NCBI RefSeq assembly: GCF_019458805.1
Contig: NZ_JAIBOA010000030.1
Location: 26,437 to 90,436, forward strand
Length of the DNA stretch: 64,000 nucleotides
Direction of reading: 5' to 3'
Source: Actinomadura parmotrematis
GTDB lineage: Bacteria > Actinomycetota > Actinomycetes > Streptosporangiales > Streptosporangiaceae
Positions 26,602 through 34,267 of this stretch are shown here, piece by piece. The notes beneath the pieces were generated by a model that saw only the letters and a list, made by a program, of their open reading frames with translations, ran no database searches and was not told where the DNA came from. The translations under genes were made by a program, and so were the position numbers. How positions within the stretch are numbered: the stretch's first letter is position 1; every line of letters begins with the position of its first letter.

Positions 26602-27339
26602 CTACTCGTAGAGCTGCCCGCAGGCGAGCATGCGGCAGAGGTCGCCCCACCCGAACGGTGCGAGGTCGCGGACGGGCGAGCGGGCGGGGCCGCCGGCGCG
26701 CGGTTCGCGGGCGCCGTCGCCGGCGTCCCAGCCGCCGACGCTGCCGGCGACCGCGCACTCCAGGTAGGTGGCCGGGTCGAAGTTGCACCAGCGGGCGGGC
26801 GTCGCCCGGCGGCCCGACCCGGGGGGCCGCGGCGCGTCCGCGCCGAAGCGGGCGCGCGGCCCCGGGGGAGCGGTGACGAAGTCCTCCAGGTAGGCGATCT
26901 GGGACAGCACCACCCGCTCCCAGTCGGCGTGGGACGACGGCTCTCCGCGCGGCAGCGTGAAGTCGGTGACGGTCCAGGCGCCGTTGTAGGGGACCGGCGG
27001 GACGAGCTGCGCGGCGCTGAACAGCGCGGCGACGTCGTCCGGCGAGAGCTCGTCGCGGTCGGCTAGGGGGCCCGCCGCCCGCCACAGCCCGCGCAGGTAC
27101 CCCGACAGCGACCAGGAGGCGGCCCGCAGGTCCTGCCCGAGGCGCAGCAGATGCAGGTAGAGGTCGCGGTTGGTGCGCAGGACCGGCTCGGCCGGGCCCG
27201 CCACCCAGTAGGTCTGCTTGTGGGGGACGCCGCTCTCGAACACCAGCAGCCGCGCGAGCGCGCCCGCCCGCGAGGCGTGCGAGCCCATCGGGTACTCCAC
27301 GCCGTTGTCGTCCTGGCGCATGAGCTCCCAGGTGCCCAT
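26602..27339 (-). CDS. Conserved hypothetical protein
   Basis: A 245-residue soluble protein without a family I can name. The first ~75 residues (MGTWELMRQDDNGVEYPMGS, LLVFESGVPHKQTYWVAG) look like a small alpha/beta module with repeated aromatic residues and resemble the start of many actinobacterial SPOR-like hypothetical proteins. The middle is helical (LYLHLLRLGQDLRAASWSLSG). A proline/glycine/arginine-rich linker (about 165-215) precedes a short C-terminal segment with a conserved-looking cysteine (LCRMLACGQLYE). GGAGG precedes ATG 27339. It lies between an AraC regulator and an aldehyde dehydrogenase, all on the minus strand. Confidence 0.65.
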   Translation of the reverse strand: MGTWELMRQDDNGVEYPMGSHASRAGALARLLVFESGVPHKQTYWVAGPAEPVLRTNRDLYLHLLRLGQDLRAASWSLSGYLRGLWRAAGPLADRDELSPDDVAALFSAAQLVPPVPYNGAWTVTDFTLPRGEPSSHADWERVVLSQIAYLEDFVTAPPGPRARFGADAPRPPGSGRRATPARWCNFDPATYLECAVAGSVGGWDAGDGAREPRAGGPARSPVRDLAPFGWGDLCRMLACGQLYE

Positions 27340-27450
27340 CCGGCCCTCCCCTCACGCGCGGCGCGGCGGTCGGCGCGCCGGTGCGCAAAGTGTCCCATCA
27401 AGGGACGGGCCGGTGCACCGGGCGGCGCGGCCCGGTGCACCGCGGCCGGA

Positions 27451-28857
27451 TCAGCCCTTCGAGCGGTGCAGCACCTGCAGCTCGGTGAAGCCGTAGAGGC
27501 CCCACGGGCCGTTCTCGACGCCGACGCCGCTCCACTTGAACCCGCCGAACGGCTGGTGGGGGGCGAGCGCGAGGTGGGTGTTGACCCAGGCGGTGCCGCA
27601 CTCCAGCCGCGCGGCGACCTCGCCGGCGCGGTCGGCGTCGGCGCTCCACACCGAGCCCGACAGGCCGAACTCGGTGCCGTTGGCCTGCGCGACCGCCTCG
27701 TCCACGTCCCGGTAGGGCAGGACCGGCAGCGCCGGGCCGAACTGCTCCTCGACGACGATCCGGGCGTCCGGGGAGACGTCGGTGAGGATGGTCGGCTCGA
27801 AGAAGTAGCCGGGCCCGTCGACGGGCCCGCCGCCCGCCGCGGCGCGCGCGCCCCCGGCGAGGGCGTCGGCGACGAGCTCGCCGACCCGCTCGAACTGCGG
27901 CCTGTTGTTGACGGGTCCGTACTGCACGCCCTCGGTGAAGCCGTCGCCGACCTTGACGCCGCGCGCCTTGGCGGCGAGCGCCTCCACGACGTCGCCGTGC
28001 AGCGCCTCGGGCACGTACACGCGCTTGATCGCCGAGCAGACCTGGCCGTTGTTCATGAACGCGGCGCCGAACACCCGGTCGGCGACGGCGGCGGGGTCGA
28101 CGTCGTCGAGCAGGATCGCCGCGTCGTTGCCGCCGAGCTCCAGCGTGACGCGCTTCAGGTCGGGGGCGGCCGAGGCGGCGACCCGCTTGCCGGTCGCGAC
28201 GCTGCCGGTGAAGCTGACCTTGCGGGGGACCGGGTGCGAGGTCATCCACGCGCCGAGGTCGTCGCCGCCGCTCACCACGTTGAGCACGCCGGGCGGCAGC
28301 ACGTCGCGCAGCACCTCGCCGAGCTTCAGGCTGGACAGCGGGGTGTAGGGCGAGGGCTTCAGGACCAGGGTGTTGCCGGCCACCAGCGCGGGCGCGATCT
28401 TCCAGGCGGCGAGCAGCAGCGGGTAGTTCCACGGGGTGATCGCGGCGACCACGCCGAGCGGGCGGCGGTGCACCTCGACGCGCGCGGCGGCGTCGTCCTG
28501 GATGACCTCGGGGGCGAGCTCCAGCTCGGCGTAGTACTTCAGCCAGACGCCGGCGCCGACGACCTCCATGGTCGCCTCGGCGAGCGGCTTGCCCTGCTCC
28601 AGGGTGAGGATCCGGCCGATCTCCTCCGACCGCGCGAACAGCACGTCGGCGGCGGCGAGCAGCGCCTTGCGGCGGGCCTGCTCGTCGCTCCGCCAGGCCG
28701 GGTAGGCGTCGCGGGCGGCCGCCATCGCCGCGTCGAGCTGCTCGCGGGACGCGTCCGGGGCCCGGTCGGCGACCTCGCCCGTCGCGGGGTTGACCACCCC
28801 GAACGTCGCGGGCGCGGCCACCGCCCGGCCACCGATGGTCATGGTGTGCTCTGACAC
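27451..28857 (-). CDS. NAD(P)+-dependent aldehyde dehydrogenase family protein
   Basis: A 468-residue ALDH. Motifs: TPWNYPLLLAAWKIAPAL (cofactor site), FTGSVATGKRVA, catalytic-base region LELGGNDAAILLDD, catalytic Cys274 in NNGQVCSAIKR, and C-terminal PFGGFKWSGVGVENG. It oxidises an aldehyde to the acid; the closest pattern is to the NAD-dependent betaine/succinate-semialdehyde-like group, so the substrate is open. GTG 28857 follows AAGGAGG. A 19-bp inverted repeat at 28880-28898 lies in its promoter and shares its 11-bp core with the operator in front of the acyl-CoA dehydrogenase at 51991, suggesting a common regulator. Confidence 0.92.
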   Translation of the reverse strand: MSEHTMTIGGRAVAAPATFGVVNPATGEVADRAPDASREQLDAAMAAARDAYPAWRSDEQARRKALLAAADVLFARSEEIGRILTLEQGKPLAEATMEVVGAGVWLKYYAELELAPEVIQDDAAARVEVHRRPLGVVAAITPWNYPLLLAAWKIAPALVAGNTLVLKPSPYTPLSSLKLGEVLRDVLPPGVLNVVSGGDDLGAWMTSHPVPRKVSFTGSVATGKRVAASAAPDLKRVTLELGGNDAAILLDDVDPAAVADRVFGAAFMNNGQVCSAIKRVYVPEALHGDVVEALAAKARGVKVGDGFTEGVQYGPVNNRPQFERVGELVADALAGGARAAAGGGPVDGPGYFFEPTILTDVSPDARIVVEEQFGPALPVLPYRDVDEAVAQANGTEFGLSGSVWSADADRAGEVAARLECGTAWVNTHLALAPHQPFGGFKWSGVGVENGPWGLYGFTELQVLHRSKG

Positions 28858-28879
28858 GCCGATCCTCCTTCGCGGGGCA

Positions 28880-28898
28880 TACCGAACGCGATTCAGTA
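28880..28898. promoter_or_regulatory. Operator-like inverted repeat upstream of the aldehyde dehydrogenase
   Basis: TACCGAA-CGCGA-TTCAGTA, 7-bp arms with one mismatch. It is centred 32 bp upstream of the aldehyde dehydrogenase start. Read on the minus strand it contains GAATCGCGTTC, one base different from GAATCGCATTC at 53216-53226. Confidence 0.65.
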
Positions 28899-28930
28899 TT
28901 CACCTCGCGGGGCCCGGCGGCCACCCCCGG

Positions 28931-29395
28931 TCAGCGATGCCGTACGACGGCGAAGCGCATCCCGGCCGACGGACCGCGGTGGTCGACGCCGTTCGCGGCG
29001 AAGCGCGTCACGGCGCTCAGCCGGGCGGGGCCGAAGCTCGGGCGGTGCGGCACGGTGAGGACGATCCGCGCGGTCCGGGCGGCGCCGGGCGCGAGGCGGC
29101 CGAGCGGGCAGCGCAGCCGCCCCGCCGCGATCAGCGCGCAGGAGCCGCTGTACCAGGACCAGCCGGCGGGGACGCGCGCGTCCAGCACGACCCGCTCGAC
29201 CGGCAGGCCGCCGAAGTTGCGCACCTGCCAGGTGACGGTCTGCGTCTCGTCGGGAACGGCACGCCGGTGCTCGGCCCGGCCGCCGATGCCGAGGTCCAGC
29301 GGGCGGGCGGCGGCCCCGGCGGGACCGGGCAGGAGGACGGGCGCGAGGAGGGCTGGAACGGCGAGCAGGACCGTCGCGGCGGTACGGGGACGCAT
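28931..29395 (-). CDS. Small exported protein with a DUF11-like beta domain
   Basis: A 154-residue secreted protein. A signal peptide spans about residues 1-28 (TAATVLLAVPALLAPVLLPG, cleavage near AGAAA). The mature part is a single immunoglobulin-like beta domain with the pattern of DUF11/conserved repeat domains (TQTVTWQVRNFGGLPVERVVLDARVP, then LGRLAPGAARTARIVLTVP). Two cysteines (SGSCAL and RLRCPL) may form a disulfide. Surface or cell-wall associated, role unknown. There is no membrane anchor or sorting signal. Minus strand, separated from the next gene pair by a clear terminator. Confidence 0.75.
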   Translation of the reverse strand: MRPRTAATVLLAVPALLAPVLLPGPAGAAARPLDLGIGGRAEHRRAVPDETQTVTWQVRNFGGLPVERVVLDARVPAGWSWYSGSCALIAAGRLRCPLGRLAPGAARTARIVLTVPHRPSFGPARLSAVTRFAANGVDHRGPSAGMRFAVVRHR

Positions 29396-29450
29396 GCGCC
29401 CACGCTAGCCAGGGGTGACGGTCCGATCACGCATCGGCGCCGCGGGCGGC

Positions 29451-29490
29451 GAAAAAGAACCGCCCGCCGGGCGAGGAACCCGGCGGGCGG
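29451..29490 (-). terminator. Rho-independent terminator with U-tract
   Basis: A perfect 12-bp G+C stem (29460-29471 with 29479-29490, 7-nt loop) followed on the minus strand by TTCTTTTTC (29451-29459). It lies 14 bp after the stop of the acidic protein gene at 29504. A true U-tract terminator is unusual for this genome. Confidence 0.9.
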
Positions 29491-29503
29491 CGCGTGCGGG
29501 ACG

Positions 29504-30214
29504 TCAGGACGCGAGGATGCGGTCGAGGAACTGGCGGTAGCCGCGCAGGGCCAGCCGCAGCTTCTCGGTGTCGGACGGGCTGTCGCCGCCCGTCCAGGAG
29601 TCGTCCAGGGTGGCCTTGTGCTTGGCGAGCGCCTGGGTGAGGGCGTCCACGACCTCGTCGGTGAGGTCGCCGGCGCGCTGCACCGCGTCGCCCGGGTCGT
29701 CCACGAACGCCGACTGCAGGTCGTGCCAGCGGTCCTTGAAGCGGTCCGCCTCGGCCGGGTCGAGGATCCGCTCGATGGGGCTCTCGCCCGCCGGGTCGGA
29801 CGGGATGCCGGCCGCGGTCTCGGTGGAGGTCTCGGCGGAGGCCTCCGCGGGGGCGTCCGCCGAGGTCTCGTCGGCGTACTCGTCGGTGCGGTCGTCGGTG
29901 CGGTCGTCGTCGTTGCGGTCCTCGCCGGTGCGCTCGTCCGCGCGCTCGTCGGCGGAGACCTCGTCGGTGCTGGTCTCGCCGGCGCGCTCGCCGGTTCCGG
30001 CCTCGGCCTCGGTGCGGCCGAACTCGCCGGTGCCGGTGCGGTCGCGGCCGGCGTCGTCGCCGTCCTCGTCGTAGCGCCGCTCCTCCTCGTACCGGTTCTC
30101 CTCGTAGCCGCCCTCGCCGGCGGGCCCGCCGGCGACGCGGGTGTCGCCGTTCTCGGCCGTCTCGACGGGGTGGCCGTGCTCGTCACGGCCGTCGTTCAGA
30201 TCGCGGTCGGTCAT
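29504..30214 (-). CDS. Acidic, largely disordered protein with C-terminal helical domain (paralogue of the next gene)
   Basis: A 236-residue, strongly acidic protein. Residues 1-135 are low complexity, rich in Glu/Asp/Thr/Arg (ERADERTGEDRNDDDRTDDR) and probably disordered. The last ~95 residues are helical (LDPAEADRFKDRWHDLQSAF, then FVDDPGDAVQRAGDLTDEVV, ending KLRLALRGYRQFLDRILAS). The same spaced pattern (W..LQ..FVD.P..AV..A..L and LR.A...YR..) occurs in the upstream gene at 30220, so the two are tandem paralogues. ATG 30214 is preceded by GAGGAGCTG and lies 5 bp after the upstream stop, so they are co-transcribed. No function is known to me. Confidence 0.8.
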   Translation of the reverse strand: MTDRDLNDGRDEHGHPVETAENGDTRVAGGPAGEGGYEENRYEEERRYDEDGDDAGRDRTGTGEFGRTEAEAGTGERAGETSTDEVSADERADERTGEDRNDDDRTDDRTDEYADETSADAPAEASAETSTETAAGIPSDPAGESPIERILDPAEADRFKDRWHDLQSAFVDDPGDAVQRAGDLTDEVVDALTQALAKHKATLDDSWTGGDSPSDTEKLRLALRGYRQFLDRILAS

Positions 30215-30219
30215 CGTCG

Positions 30220-30918
30220 TCAGCTCCTCGGGGTCTGCTCGTCGTCGCGCCGCTCGGCCGCGGCGCGGTCGCGGTGCCCGCGGTCGCCCTCGGCGCCCAC
30301 GGGCTCGCCGGGCGCGGTGCGCTCGGCGGGGGACTCGTCGGGCCGGTCCGCGGTCTCCACGGCGGGCGCGGTGGCGCGCTCGTCCGCCGGCACGGCCAGC
30401 AGGTCCTCGAACAGGGCCCGGTAGTGCACCATCGCCTGGCGCAGCTCCTCGGTGGGGGCCTGCTTGGCGCCCGCCCGCTCGCTGATCTCGTGGGCGCGGC
30501 GGTAGTGGTCCAGCGTCCGGCCGTGCTCGACCGACAGGTGCACGACGTTCTCGTCGAAGTCGCCGGTCGGGTAGCCGCGCTCGCCCATCGCCCGGGTGAC
30601 CAGCCGGTCGGCCTCCTCGACGGCGGCCTCGGGCGCGTCCACGAACCGCTCCTGGACCTTGGTCCACTCCTCGCGGTACTCCTCGCGCCGCGCCGGCTCG
30701 AGCTCGCGCAGCTCCAGCTCCTGATGGCGCCGGCTGCGGTCCTGCAGCTCCTTCTCGGCGGCGCTCCGGCTGCCCTGCTGCTCCACGGTGCGGTCGTACT
30801 CGGGGCCGAACTGCTGTCGCAACCGCCGGGAACGCGACCGGGACCAGACCAGGTACCCGACCACGGCGAGGACGGCGACGATGACGACGGCGACGACGAC
30901 CCAGACGGCGGTCGACAT
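30220..30918 (-). CDS. Membrane-anchored helical protein (paralogue of the downstream gene)
   Basis: A 232-residue protein with one N-terminal transmembrane helix (VWVVVAVVIVAVLAVVGYLV, residues 5-24) followed by a basic stop-transfer (WSRSRSRRLRQ). The cytoplasmic part is a long charged helix (SAAEKELQDRSRRHQELELREL), then the domain shared with its neighbour: LEPARREEYREEWTKVQERF, FVDAPEAAVEEADRLV, TEELRQAMVHYRALFEDLLAV. The last 45 residues are acidic and disordered. GGAGGA precedes ATG 30918. This is the first gene of the pair; it may recruit the soluble paralogue to the membrane. Function unknown. Confidence 0.8.
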   Translation of the reverse strand: MSTAVWVVVAVVIVAVLAVVGYLVWSRSRSRRLRQQFGPEYDRTVEQQGSRSAAEKELQDRSRRHQELELRELEPARREEYREEWTKVQERFVDAPEAAVEEADRLVTRAMGERGYPTGDFDENVVHLSVEHGRTLDHYRRAHEISERAGAKQAPTEELRQAMVHYRALFEDLLAVPADERATAPAVETADRPDESPAERTAPGEPVGAEGDRGHRDRAAAERRDDEQTPRS

Positions 30919-31045
30919 GGTGTCCTCCAACGTGCGTCGTGATGAATGCCACGCCGATGCCCTCACAATCGCACTCAAAACGGGCGCGGCCCCCCGGCGG
31001 GCGTTCCCGCAGGTGAAGGGGAGGGCCCACGGCGCGCCCTGACGC

Positions 31046-31059
31046 TCCGTCATGACGGA
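31046..31059. promoter_or_regulatory. 14-bp perfect palindrome
   Basis: TCCGTCATGACGGA lies in the 241-bp gap between the divergent anchored protein (start 30918) and membrane protein (start 31160). A second inverted repeat, GGTCCGC/GCGGACC (31114-31137), is closer to the latter gene. AAGGAGG at 31062-31068 is not followed by a convincing start codon. Role as operator is a guess. Confidence 0.4.
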
Positions 31060-31159
31060 TAAAGGAGGATTTACTGCGCCGGTGCGGGATCGCGTGCTGT
31101 GATGGGCGGGCGTGGTCCGCGGTCCCGGAGGCGGACCGTCCGATGGGATGTGATGCGCG

Positions 31160-31633
31160 GTGCGGCATACGTTCGGCCTGTTCCTCGGCGTCCTGCTCAC
31201 CCCCGCGCTGCTGTACGGCACGGCGTGGGGCTACGTCCAGGCGGGGCAGTCCTTCGACGGCATGGGGCAGCAGATCACCGACCGCACCCGCATCTACGGG
31301 GCGTTCGCGCTGCTCGCCGCGGTCGGCCTGGTGACGGGCGTGGTGATCGTGGCGCGCTGGGCGTCGCCCCTGGTGTCGCTCGTGCCGGCGCTCGCGCTGC
31401 TCGGCCTGTCGGCCTGCTTCCTCATCGACCCCGCGCGCGCCCTCGGCCTGCCCGCCCGGGTGCCGCCGTCGGGCGACCTGGACTTCGGCCTGCGCATGCT
31501 GCTCGGCACCGGCGCCTACGCGATGCTGGGATTCGCGCTGCTCATGCCGACCTGGGCGCCGCGCCGCTGGGGCGCCCGCCGCGACGAGGACGAGGCGCCC
31601 GTCTACTACCAGGACCAGCGGGCCGGCTACTGA
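31160..31633 (+). CDS. Small multi-pass membrane protein, unknown function
   Basis: A 157-residue protein with four predicted transmembrane helices: FLGVLLTPALLYGTAWGYV, GAFALLAAVGLVTGVVIVA, LVSLVPALALLGLSACFLI, and MLLGTGAYAMLGFALLMPT. The C-terminal tail is charged and tyrosine-rich (DEDEAPVYYQDQRAGY). Such proteins are common in Actinomycetota, but no function is established. The start is GTG 31160 with a weak ribosome site. Its last 7 bp overlap the stop of the convergent ABC ATPase gene. Confidence 0.75.
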   Translation: MRHTFGLFLGVLLTPALLYGTAWGYVQAGQSFDGMGQQITDRTRIYGAFALLAAVGLVTGVVIVARWASPLVSLVPALALLGLSACFLIDPARALGLPARVPPSGDLDFGLRMLLGTGAYAMLGFALLMPTWAPRRWGARRDEDEAPVYYQDQRAGY

Positions 31634-32589
31634 GCGCGGTAGGCGCGGTCGCCGCGGTACAGCCGCGCCACCACCTCGTCGATGCCGGTCTCGCGCAGCG
31701 CGATGTCGCGGACCTCGTGGCCGGCGGCGAGGCGGGCGATGACGGCGGCGGCGCTCTCGCCCTCGGGCAGGCGCAGCCACTGGCGCGGCCCCTCGACGCG
31801 GTCCACCGCGACGCCGGGCAGCCGGAGCGGTGGCCCCGGCCGGGCCAGCTCGACGACGAGCAGCCGCTCGCCGCCGACCTCGGCGCGCAGCCGGTCCAGG
31901 TCGCCGTCGAAGGCGAGCCGCCCGTGGTCGATGATGAGGACGCGCGGGCAGAGCCGCTCGATGTCGCCGAGATCGTGCGTGGTGAGCAGGACCGTCGTGC
32001 CGCGCTCGGTGTTGAGGCGCTCCAGGAAGCCGCGCACGGTCGCCCGGCTGACGACGTCGAGGCCGATCGTCGGCTCGTCCAGGATCAGCAGCTCGGGCGC
32101 GTGCAGCAGCGCGGCGGCGAGGTCGCCGCGCATGCGCTGCCCGAGGCTGAGCTGGCGGACCGGGGTGTCCAGGAAGGGCGCGAGCTCCAGCAGGTCGGTG
32201 AGCTCGGCGAGCCGCGCCCGGTGCGCGCGGCCCTCCACCCGGTAGAGGCGCCGGGCGAGGTCGAGGCTGTCGCGGAGCGGCAGGTCCCACCAGAGCGTGG
32301 TGCGCTGCCCGAAGACGACCCCGATGCGGCGGGCCAGCGCGGTGCGCTGCCGCGACGGGTCGAGCCCGCACACCCGCACCGTCCCCGCCGACGGGGCGAG
32401 GATGCCGGTCAGCATCTTGATGGTGGTGGACTTGCCCGCGCCGTTCGGGCCGAGCAGCCCGACGAACGCGCCGCGCGGCACGGTGAACCCGAGGTCGCGG
32501 ACGGCGTGCACGACGGTGCGGGAGCGGCGCAGCCGCCCCGTCCGGCGGCGGACGGCGAACGCCTTGGCGGCGCCGGTGACCTCGATCAT
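31627..32589 (-). CDS. ABC exporter ATP-binding protein
   Basis: A 320-residue nucleotide-binding subunit with Walker A GPNGAGKSTTIKML (about residues 53-66), Q-loop FGQRTTLWWDLPL, signature LSLGQRMRGDL, Walker B LLILDEPTIGLD and the switch His in TTHDLGDIERL. The C-terminal ~85 residues are the extension typical of ABC-2 type exporters. ATG 32589 follows GGGAGCTG, 2 bp after the permease gene. It is the last gene of a three-gene operon (33388, 32592, 31627) and powers export through the two DUF990-type permeases. The substrate is unknown. Confidence 0.93.
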   Translation of the reverse strand: MIEVTGAAKAFAVRRRTGRLRRSRTVVHAVRDLGFTVPRGAFVGLLGPNGAGKSTTIKMLTGILAPSAGTVRVCGLDPSRQRTALARRIGVVFGQRTTLWWDLPLRDSLDLARRLYRVEGRAHRARLAELTDLLELAPFLDTPVRQLSLGQRMRGDLAAALLHAPELLILDEPTIGLDVVSRATVRGFLERLNTERGTTVLLTTHDLGDIERLCPRVLIIDHGRLAFDGDLDRLRAEVGGERLLVVELARPGPPLRLPGVAVDRVEGPRQWLRLPEGESAAAVIARLAAGHEVRDIALRETGIDEVVARLYRGDRAYRAQ

Positions 32590-32591
32590 GG

Positions 32592-33395
32592 TCAGCTCCC
32601 GGTCGAGCGGTGGCGGCGGAGGCCCGCCCGCCACGCCGCCGCGGCGGCCGCGCAGACGAGCGCGGCGACGGCGGGGGAGGTGAAGCGGGCGGCGGCGGGC
32701 AGGCCGAGCGGGTCGGGGCGGTCCAGGACGTAGAGCGCGGGCTGCCAGTTGACGAAGGCGAGCGGCACCACGAACGTCACGCCGCGCACGAAGTCGCGGG
32801 CGAACATCGTCATCGGGTACTGGGTGAGGAACGCGCCGCCGTAGGTGAACGCCTTGGTCGCGCCCTGCCCGTCGACGAGGACGAACTGCAGCGCGGCGGT
32901 CAGCACCCAGATCCCGCAGAACAGCGCGGTGCCCGCGGCGACCATCAGCGGCAGCATCGCGATCCGGCCCGGCGTCCAGTGCGTGTGCAGGCGCGGGAGC
33001 GCGTAGGCGAGGACGACGGCGGCGGGGACCAGCTTGCCGAAGCGGCGCGGCGAGAACTCCTCGGTGGCGATCTGGACGAGCGGGCTCACCGGGCGGACCA
33101 GCATGACGTCGAAGTCGCCGGCGCGGATGCGCTCGCCGAGCGTCTCGGACGTGCCGAGCAGGACGTCCGACACCGTGAACGACAGCGACGACGTGCCGTA
33201 CAGCAGCAGCACCTCGGGGGCGGTGAACCCGGCGATGCGCGGGGCGTGCGCGAACAGCATCGCGATGCCCGCGACGTCCAGCGCGGTGACGGCGGCCGCC
33301 CCGGCGGCGAGCAGGGCGAGCGACACCGGGTACTGCGCGGCGGCGCGCGTCCAGGTCCAGGCGAGCAGCGCGTAGGCGCGCGCCGCGTCACCCAC
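32592..33395 (-). CDS. ABC-2 type exporter permease (DUF990-like), subunit 2
   Basis: A 267-residue permease with six predicted helices, in the order typical of the ABC-2/DUF990 group: the amphipathic N-terminus, then FTAPEVLLLYGTSSLSFTVSDVLLG, the cytoplasmic RIRAGDFDVMLVRPVSPLVQ motif that contacts the ATPase, and the QYPMTMFARDFVRGVTFVVP segment. GTG 33395 overlaps the upstream permease by 8 bp. Together with the 33388-34176 protein it forms a heterodimeric membrane channel. Similar cassettes are annotated as daunorubicin- or viologen-type exporters, but the substrate cannot be inferred. Confidence 0.9.
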   Translation of the reverse strand: MGDAARAYALLAWTWTRAAAQYPVSLALLAAGAAAVTALDVAGIAMLFAHAPRIAGFTAPEVLLLYGTSSLSFTVSDVLLGTSETLGERIRAGDFDVMLVRPVSPLVQIATEEFSPRRFGKLVPAAVVLAYALPRLHTHWTPGRIAMLPLMVAAGTALFCGIWVLTAALQFVLVDGQGATKAFTYGGAFLTQYPMTMFARDFVRGVTFVVPLAFVNWQPALYVLDRPDPLGLPAAARFTSPAVAALVCAAAAAAWRAGLRRHRSTGS

Positions 33396-34176
33396 CGTGG
33401 ATCACCAGCCGGCGGCGCGCGCGCCGGGTGGCGAGCGCCCCCGCCGCGAGCAGCGCCGCCGCCCAGGCCGCCTGGAACGCGAGCGCGGACGCGAGCCCGG
33501 CGCCGGTGCGCTTGCCGAGGAACACCTCGGCGGGCACCTGGACGAGCGCGGACCAGGGCAGCGCGCGGGCGACGTCGCCCGCCGGGCCGGGGAACACCAC
33601 CAGCGGGACGATCATCCCGGACAGGAACAGCGACAGCACCAGCGCCACCGACGCGAGGCCCCGGTCGTCGTGCAGCCAGAACGCGCCGAGCGCCACCAGG
33701 TAGCGCAGCGCGAACCCGGTGACGATGGCGAGCGCGAACGACGGCACGCACGCGGCGAGGCCCGCCGGGCCGGGCGCCCGCAGGTCGAAGGCGAGGAAGC
33801 CCGCGGCGAGCGGCAGCCCGCCGCGCAGCACGAGCGACCCGGCGGCGCGGCCGAGGTCGTCGGCGAGCCACCACGCCTGCAGCCCGGCCGGGCGGTACAG
33901 GTCGATGGCGACGTCGCCGGTGCGGATGCGCCGGGACAGCTCCAGGCCGCCGAAGATCTGCACCGGCCCGATGAGGGCCTGGGTGAGGAAGGTGAACGTC
34001 ACCGCGTCGGTCGCGTCGTAGCCGCCGAGGTGCGGGCGGGCGGCCCAGAGCGCGGTGAGCACGTAGGCGCGCAGGAAGCCGAACACGGTGTTGGTGACGG
34101 CCTCGGCGAGGGAGGCGAGCGGGTAGGCGGTGTGGCGGCGGAACGCGTACCAGGCCACCCATGCGAAGACGCCCAC
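33388..34176 (-). CDS. ABC-2 type exporter permease (DUF990-like), subunit 1
   Basis: A 262-residue integral membrane protein with six helices and the DUF990 coupling motif LELSRRIRTGDVAIDLYRPAG. Other marks are the N-terminal FRRHTAYPLASLAEAVTNTVFGFL and ALPWSALVQVPAEVFLGKRTG. It is the first gene of the operon, starting with GTG 34176, 38 bp before the hairpin terminator of the upstream peptidase gene; a promoter must lie in this short stretch or the operon is read by partial run-through. Paralogous in design to the next permease, as usual for this exporter type. Confidence 0.9.
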   Translation of the reverse strand: MGVFAWVAWYAFRRHTAYPLASLAEAVTNTVFGFLRAYVLTALWAARPHLGGYDATDAVTFTFLTQALIGPVQIFGGLELSRRIRTGDVAIDLYRPAGLQAWWLADDLGRAAGSLVLRGGLPLAAGFLAFDLRAPGPAGLAACVPSFALAIVTGFALRYLVALGAFWLHDDRGLASVALVLSLFLSGMIVPLVVFPGPAGDVARALPWSALVQVPAEVFLGKRTGAGLASALAFQAAWAAALLAAGALATRRARRRLVIHGG

Positions 34177-34214
34177 TCGCCGGAAGCCTAGGGCGGAAGG
34201 GGCGCCGCGTCACG

Positions 34215-34254
34215 GCGGAGGCCGGAACCGGCAAGCGCCGGTCCCGGCCTCCGC
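34215..34254 (-). terminator. Terminator of the M1 peptidase gene
   Basis: A long interrupted hairpin: 11-bp outer stem (34215-34225 with 34244-34254), a one-base mismatch, a 6-bp inner stem ACCGGC/GCCGGT and a 4-nt loop. It lies 13 bp after the M1 peptidase stop. Confidence 0.9.
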
Positions 34255-34267
34255 GCGGTGCCGCCGG

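Noticed and set aside
31052..31102. Sixteen-codon ORF starting in the palindrome at 31046
   Set aside because: No ribosome site in front of the ATG, no conserved feature, and the only ribosome-like AGGAGG lies inside it.
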